In this document: piece after piece, positions 57,886 through 64,000 of the stretch
Position numbering within the stretch: position 1 is the first letter of the stretch
How the letters are laid out: every line of letters begins with the position of its first letter
DNA from: CAJXZP01 sp041563475
GTDB taxonomy: Bacteria > Bacteroidota > Bacteroidia > Flavobacteriales_G > Salibacteraceae
Length of the DNA stretch: 64,000 bases
Direction of reading: 5' to 3'
Assembly (NCBI GenBank): GCA_041563475.1
Contig: JBFFMY010000009.1
Span: forward strand, 6,094 to 70,093
Made by a program: the position numbers and the translations under genes
The notes under the pieces: generated by a model
The model's input: only the letters and a program-made list of their open reading frames with translations
Database searches by the model: none
What the model was told of the DNA's origin: nothing

Positions 57886-59271
57886 TTAATGATGCCCTGT
57901 ATCTTTATCTCTGTATGCTTCCCCAGAAGATTTCAAAATTGATTTCAACTCGTTTAATGCTAAAACTGGGAATACACGGGTAAAACCAAAGAACAATACG
58001 AAGAAAATTCCGATGGTTCCTAAATATACCCCTATATCTACGAAAGTTGGGTGGAACATTGACCAGTTAGATGGAATGTAATCTCTATGTAATGAAGTTA
58101 CAATAATTACAAAACGCTCAAACCACATACCGATATTCACAACAATAGATAGGAAGAATGAGAATACTAAACTTGTTCTCAATTTCTTAAACCAGAATAA
58201 TTGTGGAGAAATCACGTTTGCACTCATCATAATAGCGTACGACCACCAATAAGGTCCAGTTGCTCTGTTTAGGAATGCATATCCTTCATACTCAACACCT
58301 GAATACCAAGAGATAAACAACTCAGACAAATATGCTACACCAACAATAGAACCCGTAACCGTAATAATACGGTTCATTAATTCAATGTGTTGAATGGTGA
58401 TATACTTTTCATAATGCAACACCTTTCTAACTACAAGTAATAAGGTTTGAACCATGGCAAAACCAGAGAAAATCGCACCTGCCACAAAATAGGGAGGGAA
58501 GATAGTGGTATGCCAACCTGGAATTACTGAAGTAGCAAAATCCATAGATACAATAGAGTGTACCGAGAATACAAGTGGCGTAGCTAAACCAGCTAAAACC
58601 AATGAAACTTCTTCAAAACGAATCCATGCCATCGCGTTACCTGTCCAACCAAAACTTAAAAGGCTATATACTTTTTTAGCCATTGGTCCTTTTGCTCTAT
58701 CTCTAATTGTAGCGAAATCAGGAATCAAACCGATATACCAGAATGCAAGGGATACAGAAAAATACGTTGAAATGGCAAACACATCCCATAAAAGTGGAGA
58801 GTTAAAGTTTACCCATAAAGACCCAAACTGGTTAGGTACTGGAAAAACAAAATATGCCAACCAAATTCTACCCATGTGAATACCTGGGAACAGAGCCGCC
58901 ATGATTACCGCAAAGATGGTCATCGCCTCTGCCGAACGGTTAATTGCCATTCTCCATTTTTGACGGAATAACAACAATACGGCAGAAATTAAAGTTCCTG
59001 CGTGACCAATACCAACCCACCATACGAAGTTGGTAATATCCCAAGCCCAATCAACTGTATTGTTTAGACCCCATACTCCAATTCCTCTTCCTATGGTGTA
59101 CAAAATCATTCCGGTACCCCATATTGCTAGAACAATGGAGATGCTAAATACAAGCCACCACAATTTACCCGCTTTACTCTCTATTGGACGACAAACGTCT
59201 TCAGTAATGCTGTGGTAAGTTGTGTCCTTACCAAGAATTAACGGATCTCTAATTTCTGATTCCTTAACCAT
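57886..59271 (-). CDS. actC: Alternative complex III subunit ActC (NrfD family)
   Basis: 461-residue membrane protein with about ten helices, the main quinol-binding NrfD/PsrC-type subunit. The core stretch FVWWVGIGHAGTLISAVLLLFRQKWR and HMGRIWLAYFVFPVPNQFGSLWVNFNSPLLWDVFA match the family; the His/Asp near the quinol site lie in the first of these. It forms the membrane part next to ActB and oxidises menaquinol. It sits 25 bases before actD and 30 bases after actB on the minus strand. Confidence 0.93.
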   Translation of the reverse strand: MVKESEIRDPLILGKDTTYHSITEDVCRPIESKAGKLWWLVFSISIVLAIWGTGMILYTIGRGIGVWGLNNTVDWAWDITNFVWWVGIGHAGTLISAVLLLFRQKWRMAINRSAEAMTIFAVIMAALFPGIHMGRIWLAYFVFPVPNQFGSLWVNFNSPLLWDVFAISTYFSVSLAFWYIGLIPDFATIRDRAKGPMAKKVYSLLSFGWTGNAMAWIRFEEVSLVLAGLATPLVFSVHSIVSMDFATSVIPGWHTTIFPPYFVAGAIFSGFAMVQTLLLVVRKVLHYEKYITIQHIELMNRIITVTGSIVGVAYLSELFISWYSGVEYEGYAFLNRATGPYWWSYAIMMSANVISPQLFWFKKLRTSLVFSFFLSIVVNIGMWFERFVIIVTSLHRDYIPSNWSMFHPTFVDIGVYLGTIGIFFVLFFGFTRVFPVLALNELKSILKSSGEAYRDKDTGHH

Positions 59272-59301
59272 TAGGTTTATTTTTAATCTTAATACTTCTT
59301 A

Positions 59302-62300
59302 TTAATGTGAAGAATGTTCTTCGGCATTTGACTCAGATCCATGTGCTTCCGCTTCATGTGCTTCCGCACCATGACCGGCAGGTACACCATGTCCTATTCC
59401 CGCTGGGATACGCTCTTCATCAATATTTCTAACCTTCGTTAAATAAAATACGTTTGGTTGTGTTCCAACTTCTTCCAATAAATGGTAGCTTCTATCCTTA
59501 ACAGACTCAATTTTGATTGCGGTGTGCGAATCATTTAAATCTCCAAATTGAATAGCATGTGTTGGACATACAGATGAACATGCGCTTACGATATCACCAT
59601 CAGCAACCGTTCTTCCTTCTTTCTTCGCATCCAATTTACCTGTTTGAATACGTTGAACACAAAAACTACATTTTTCCATAACCCCACGAGCTCTAACCAC
59701 AACATCTGGGTTAAGAACCATACGACCTAAATCGTTTTGAGCTGGATTTACATCTGTGAATTTGAAATCACCTACATAATTAAACCAGTTAAATCTTCTT
59801 ACTTTATACGGACAGTTATTCGCACAATATCTAGTACCAATACATCTGTTATACGTCATTTGATTTAACCCTTCGTTACTGTGTGTTGTTGCCGCAACTG
59901 GACAAACCGTTTCACAAGGGGCGTGGTTACATTGTTGACACATTACCGGTTGGTGAACTGCTTCTGGGTAAAATGAAGGTAACTCCATTTTATCATACAT
60001 CGCTTTTGTTCCTATACCACCTTCCACACTTTCAGCAGCAACCTTGCTCATATCGGATGAGAAATAACGATCTATTCTCAACCATGACATAATACGATTT
60101 CTTCTTACCTCATCTTTCCCAACAACAGGAACGTTGTTTTCAGAATGACAAGAAGTAACACATGCATTACATCCAATACATTTACTTAAATCAATGGTCA
60201 TACCCCAACGGTGACCTAATGCGATATCTTGAACAGCCCACAAATCAAGTTTTTCAACCTTTTGAGCTACTCCATACGCATCCACAACCGTATTATCTGG
60301 GTTGTAAACATCTTTTCCTTTTACAAAAGTTGCCAAAGAAGTTTCGTTTACAATTTTACGATCCATTTCCGTGAAGTGGGTTTGAGCTAATCCAATTGGA
60401 TACTCTACCTCTTCCGCTAATTCTATTTTAACATCATCAACATAATAGTTGAATTTGCCATCTTTAACCGTTACTGAAGAAAATAAATTTGCACCAATAG
60501 TTTTAGAACCATCAGCTGCAGTCATATCTCCTTGCTCAACTACTTTACCGGCTTTGGTACGTCCATAACCTAAAGCAATAGAAACTGTACCAATTCTTTG
60601 ACCTGGCAATGCAATAACTGGAAGTTTCATGGTTGATCCGCCAATAGTTACATTCACTAAAGAAGCAGGAGATTGTTGTCCGTATCTAGTCGTATAACCA
60701 GCATCAGCACAATCACTTGGGTTCATTGCAACGTAATTGTCCCAAGTCACTTTTGTTAATGGATTTGGAAGCTCTTGTAACCAAGGATTATTTGCTTGAT
60801 TACCAATTCCCATAGCTGTTTCTGTATATAATTCAGCAACAACACCTGTAGCCTTTGAGTTTTTTACAACTTTAGAAGCAGCAACATTAATATCTGCAGG
60901 AACATGCATTTCCAAAGTCATTGGCTTTGGAGCTGGGGTGTAATGGATAAATCCATCATGAACGGAATTGTTCCATAAATCCTCAAACATGGTGTATTTA
61001 GTTTGAAGTGGATAAATAGCCGTTTCCCAATTTGATTTCATGAAATCGTAAAAAGAAGTATTCACTTTCACGAAACGTAACATACTTTCCTGTGCTTGGC
61101 GCGTTCCCTGGTGTTCTTTTGTTTTTGAAAACAATGGACGAATTACGGGTTGCGCAATAAAAGCTACTCCATCGTATGGAGAATAATCATTCCAATTTTC
61201 AAAGTAATGATTATCAGGGGCTAAAATTGTAGTAGCAGATCCAGTTTCATCAGCTACACCAGAAAAGGAAACCGAAGTTTTAACTTTAGCTAATGCTTCT
61301 GCAAAACCTAATGAGGCCGGTGCGGAATACGCGGGGTTTACTCCGTAAATCAATAAGGTGTCAACGCTACCTGATTTCATTTCTTTTACAAGATCAATAA
61401 AATCAGTATCGTTAGATTGACGAATATTTAAAGGCTTATCGATATTAATAGTGTGTCCGTAAGAACCAATCATTTGATTAATTCCGTTTACAACCTCTTG
61501 AGTAGCCACATCATTTGAACCACATACTACGAGTGATTTACCTTTATTCGCTAATAAATCTTTCGCAGCATTTTTAATTTTATTAGAAATATCATTGTCA
61601 TCATCCAAATTCGCTCCTTTTATAGCCGCGTTACCCGTAGATGATGCAATGGCATTATATAAATCAATGACAGCTAATCCAATTTCATTCGGTTTAACCG
61701 CACCTCTAATATCTGCATTTGTTCCCGTAAGAGAGTAATTTGCCTCAAATTGGTAATGACGAGACATTTCTCCTTCTTCCGGAGCTCTATGTTGCCCATA
61801 TGCAGTAGCATATTGCGAAGAGCTCAACCAAGTGGAAAGAAAATCTGCGCCAAAGCTTACAATAACATTCGCTTTATTAAAAGAGTAGTTTGGCACTACT
61901 GCTTTCCCGAAAGAGTTTTTGTTTGCGCCAATTATACCGGCAGCTGAATACTCATCGTAAGTAACATGTTTAAAGTTGACAGGAGATTCTTCACTACCTA
62001 ACTTACTTTCAAATGCACCAATTGCAGCGCGTGTAGAAGGTGAAATAATAGAGTTTGTAAGAATACGAACATTTTTAGCCGCAGCTAAACTGTCTTTAAC
62101 GGTTTTGTCCACTTTTGACCATTTCGCATCTTCTCCATTTATTCTTGGATTTCTAACGCGGGCCAAATCGTATAAACTCAATAAAGAGGAATTTACGCGT
62201 GTGTTCACCCCACCTTTTGTAAGGTCACACATTTTATTTCCTTCAATATGGATTGGACGACCTTCACGGGTTTTCACTAAAATTGGCGCGAAATCGAATC

Positions 62301-62601
62301 CATCATAATATGCAGAAGCATAATAGTTGGCTACACCAGGAGTAATTTCTTCCGGTTTAACCACGTATGGAATAGATTTCATTACAGGAGCCTCACATGC
62401 CGCTAAAGTAGCAGCAGTAACGCTAAACCCAACAAACTTCAAGAAGTCTCTTCTTGAAGTTGAAGTAGCGTTCAATTCTTCTTTCCCTAGAAACTCATCC
62501 AAAGGAAGGTCTTCGGAAAATTCATTGCTATTTTTCGCAACAAACTCTTCGTTGTTTTCTAGTTGCTCAACACTTTGCCAGTATTGTCTTGAATTACTCA
62601 T
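59302..62601 (-). CDS. actB: Alternative complex III subunit ActB (molybdopterin-like, Fe-S)
   Basis: 1099-residue subunit, a fusion of an N-terminal molybdopterin-oxidoreductase-like domain that has lost its cofactor and a C-terminal ferredoxin part. The twin-arginine lipoprotein signal is at R50-R51 (TSRRDFLKFVGFS) with Cys69 (TAATLAAC), so it is exported folded. Iron-sulfur ligands for four clusters follow near the end: CIGCNACVTSC, CQQCNHAPCETVC, CIGTRYCANNC and CSFCVQRI with CSSVC. The clusters carry electrons from ActC quinol to ActA heme. The C-terminal tail is rich in His, Gly and Ala. Confidence 0.95.
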   Translation of the reverse strand: MSNSRQYWQSVEQLENNEEFVAKNSNEFSEDLPLDEFLGKEELNATSTSRRDFLKFVGFSVTAATLAACEAPVMKSIPYVVKPEEITPGVANYYASAYYDGFDFAPILVKTREGRPIHIEGNKMCDLTKGGVNTRVNSSLLSLYDLARVRNPRINGEDAKWSKVDKTVKDSLAAAKNVRILTNSIISPSTRAAIGAFESKLGSEESPVNFKHVTYDEYSAAGIIGANKNSFGKAVVPNYSFNKANVIVSFGADFLSTWLSSSQYATAYGQHRAPEEGEMSRHYQFEANYSLTGTNADIRGAVKPNEIGLAVIDLYNAIASSTGNAAIKGANLDDDNDISNKIKNAAKDLLANKGKSLVVCGSNDVATQEVVNGINQMIGSYGHTINIDKPLNIRQSNDTDFIDLVKEMKSGSVDTLLIYGVNPAYSAPASLGFAEALAKVKTSVSFSGVADETGSATTILAPDNHYFENWNDYSPYDGVAFIAQPVIRPLFSKTKEHQGTRQAQESMLRFVKVNTSFYDFMKSNWETAIYPLQTKYTMFEDLWNNSVHDGFIHYTPAPKPMTLEMHVPADINVAASKVVKNSKATGVVAELYTETAMGIGNQANNPWLQELPNPLTKVTWDNYVAMNPSDCADAGYTTRYGQQSPASLVNVTIGGSTMKLPVIALPGQRIGTVSIALGYGRTKAGKVVEQGDMTAADGSKTIGANLFSSVTVKDGKFNYYVDDVKIELAEEVEYPIGLAQTHFTEMDRKIVNETSLATFVKGKDVYNPDNTVVDAYGVAQKVEKLDLWAVQDIALGHRWGMTIDLSKCIGCNACVTSCHSENNVPVVGKDEVRRNRIMSWLRIDRYFSSDMSKVAAESVEGGIGTKAMYDKMELPSFYPEAVHQPVMCQQCNHAPCETVCPVAATTHSNEGLNQMTYNRCIGTRYCANNCPYKVRRFNWFNYVGDFKFTDVNPAQNDLGRMVLNPDVVVRARGVMEKCSFCVQRIQTGKLDAKKEGRTVADGDIVSACSSVCPTHAIQFGDLNDSHTAIKIESVKDRSYHLLEEVGTQPNVFYLTKVRNIDEERIPAGIGHGVPAGHGAEAHEAEAHGSESNAEEHSSH

Positions 62602-62631
62602 AATCTGTTTTTTCTTATTATGCTTAATTGA

Positions 62632-63912
62632 TTAATAGTGGCATTTTGCACATTCAATACCTCCAGCCTGATTCACTGTAAATGTTTCTAGGCCTTCATG
62701 CTTGTATTTTTCCACTAACTGATCGTGAATTTTATTGTAATATGGGTTACCTTCCATTTTGATCTCTTTGGTACGGTGACACTCTATACACCAGCCCATT
62801 GTTAACTCAGACTCTTGATGCATAGGGTAATCGAAAGTAGCTACATCACCATGACATTCAATACAATCAACACCTCCAACCACAACGTGTTGAGAGTGAT
62901 TGAAATAAACGTGATCTGGTAAATTATGGATTTTCACCCATTCAATTGGGTCTTGGTCTCTTGGTATATATTTTTGATCATCCACGTTCCAACCAGCAGC
63001 TGCGTAGATTTTTGAAATCTCTTCTGTGCCCCAACGTTTTCCAGTTGTAATCCCTTTATGACAGTTCATACATACATTAACCGGTGGGATACCTGCTGCT
63101 TTTCCTTTTTCAGCTCCAAAGTGACAGTATACACAATCAATACCATCATCACCTGCGTGAATTTGATGCGAAAATTTAATGGGTTGCTCTGGCGCGTAGC
63201 CTTGATAAATTCCAATAGTCCAAATAGAAGACCATAAAACGTAAAGAATTCCAATAAAAATCACTACCGATACAAAAATCATAGCCTTTTTATTGTTGCT
63301 CATCCACATGTTTAGTTTACCTGCGCTTGAAAGACCAATATCATTTACCTCGCCAATAGCAGCCAAGCCTTCTTCTCCTTTAAGATCTAGAAGTAACTTT
63401 TTTAATGATTCATTTACATTTAAAAGAACGCTAATCACGATTAAGAAAACAGCTGTAAATGCCAATAACCAATACGTGCTATAATCGGCAGATGGGGCCG
63501 CTTCTGGAGCAGCTGCCATTGGCGCAGCAACAGGCTCAGCTGGAGGAGCAGCAATAAAAGCCAAAATAGCTTCAATTTCTGCAGTACTCAGAGGAACCGC
63601 TGGCATTGCAGTTTTGTTATATGTTTTAAATAATTCTTGCGCGTAAGAATCGCCTGGATTGTTTTTTAGGTATTCGCCAGAATTTGATATCCATGACACT
63701 AAATTGTCGTGATTTTCCCATCGATCTTCTACACCTGCCAAGGCTGGACCAACCAGCTTTTTATCCACTTTATGACAAGCAGCACAATTGGCTTTAAATA
63801 ATTTTTGACCGTCCTGAGAAAACCCGGATAGGGCTAAAACTAGAAACAAAGAAAGCACACCGAGATGTACTTTTAACGTATTAATCGAAACTTTAAGACT
63901 CATATGGAGCAT
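62632..63912 (-). CDS. actA: Alternative complex III subunit ActA, hexaheme (monoheme plus pentaheme)
   Basis: 426-residue cytochrome with a signal or anchor (HLGVLSLFLVLALSGFSQ). Six CxxCH motifs are present. One, CAACH at residues 43-47, belongs to an N-terminal class I cytochrome domain, whose Met ligand is in KTAMPAVPLS. Five are in the C-terminal part: CVYCH, CMNCH, CIECH, CIECH and CAKCH. Two hydrophobic helices (about 146-167 and 207-228) separate the parts. In the known complex ActA is described as a pentaheme cytochrome; the extra heme domain is fused here. It is the first gene of the operon, with a TATATTTG box upstream. Confidence 0.92.
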   Translation of the reverse strand: MLHMSLKVSINTLKVHLGVLSLFLVLALSGFSQDGQKLFKANCAACHKVDKKLVGPALAGVEDRWENHDNLVSWISNSGEYLKNNPGDSYAQELFKTYNKTAMPAVPLSTAEIEAILAFIAAPPAEPVAAPMAAAPEAAPSADYSTYWLLAFTAVFLIVISVLLNVNESLKKLLLDLKGEEGLAAIGEVNDIGLSSAGKLNMWMSNNKKAMIFVSVVIFIGILYVLWSSIWTIGIYQGYAPEQPIKFSHQIHAGDDGIDCVYCHFGAEKGKAAGIPPVNVCMNCHKGITTGKRWGTEEISKIYAAAGWNVDDQKYIPRDQDPIEWVKIHNLPDHVYFNHSQHVVVGGVDCIECHGDVATFDYPMHQESELTMGWCIECHRTKEIKMEGNPYYNKIHDQLVEKYKHEGLETFTVNQAGGIECAKCHY

Positions 63913-63957
63913 ATTTCAAAATAATTTGGTTGTCTCGAACCGAGATTTATTAGGCGG

Positions 63958-63965
63958 CAAATATA
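63958..63965 (-). promoter_or_regulatory. -7 box of the act-cox operon
   Basis: TATATTTG on the minus strand, directly followed by CCGCCT, 45 bases before the actA ATG, matches TAnnTTTG exactly. Confidence 0.55.
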
Positions 63966-64000
63966 GAAGAATGACAATATATGTGTTAATTAATGTCAAA

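Noticed and set aside
1..64000. CRISPR arrays, tRNA or rRNA genes, insertion sequences, prophage genes
   Set aside because: I read through the intergenic regions and saw no regular spaced repeats, cloverleaf-like stretches, transposase motifs or phage genes. A tRNA scan would confirm this.

Overview
The window is chromosomal DNA from a member of the Bacteroidota, most likely a flavobacterium-like organism (Flavobacteriales; possibly the Crocinitomicaceae/Cryomorphaceae side, which is inference). The signs are AT-rich sequence, -7 promoter boxes of the TAnnTTTG type, a type IX secretion (T9SS) gene and two proteins with T9SS sorting domains, an alternative complex III (Act) operon, an ATP synthase split into two loci, and a LeuRS with the long insertions seen in this phylum. 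Nearly everything is core metabolism and envelope biology. I see no insertion sequence, prophage, CRISPR array, tRNA or rRNA.

Layout. 1-185: end of a NifU-type Fe-S scaffold gene. 291-593: small unknown gene. 812-7887 (minus): efflux operon marR, membrane fusion protein, RND pump, TolC-like channel, followed by a PAP2 phosphatase and crcB; a perfect 24-bp palindrome lies in the marR promoter. 8011-9888: Nramp metal transporter fused to a universal stress protein domain. 9912-13110 (minus): pabB, then atpD-atpC. 13336-17937: outer-membrane protein, asd, PEP synthase. 18164-22763: polytopic membrane protein with a GT9 glycosyltransferase, then a two-repeat Spy-like protein. 22818-28690: leuS, an OmpA-type lipoprotein, radA. 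28835-34965 (minus): bactofilin, atpZ, small membrane protein, atpB-E-F-H-A-G. 35061-37739 (minus): T9SS lipoprotein PorW/SprE. 37856-42801: M23 peptidase, rnhA, HMG-CoA-lyase-like enzyme, YwqK-like protein, lepA. 42872-46245: pfkA, a BadF-type sugar kinase and beta-phosphoglucomutase, divergent from a degenerate-Nudix transcription regulator. 46349-51826: two large lamin-tail-domain proteins carrying different T9SS signals. 52289-63912 (minus): actABCDEF-coxB-coxA.

How it fits together. The Act complex oxidises menaquinol and passes electrons through c hemes to the aa3-type oxidase (coxA/coxB); the resulting proton gradient drives the F-type ATP synthase and, from general knowledge of T9SS, also powers type IX secretion, to which PorW belongs. 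pfkA, the sugar kinase and pgmB look like a sugar-phosphate module under a local regulator. The pump operon appears autoregulated by its MarR protein.

The most notable observations are at the regulatory level: a MarR palindrome covering the -33 element; a recurring GC-rich block directly after many -7 boxes; and three genes (pabB, lepA and the first lamin-tail gene) whose -7 box ends only 5-6 bases before the start codon, suggesting leaderless transcripts. At protein level I flag the Nudix-regulated sugar module, the HMG-CoA-lyase homologue lacking its usual loop cysteine, and a small ORF after leuS that resembles the leuS tail. I found no clearly new defence or mobile system.
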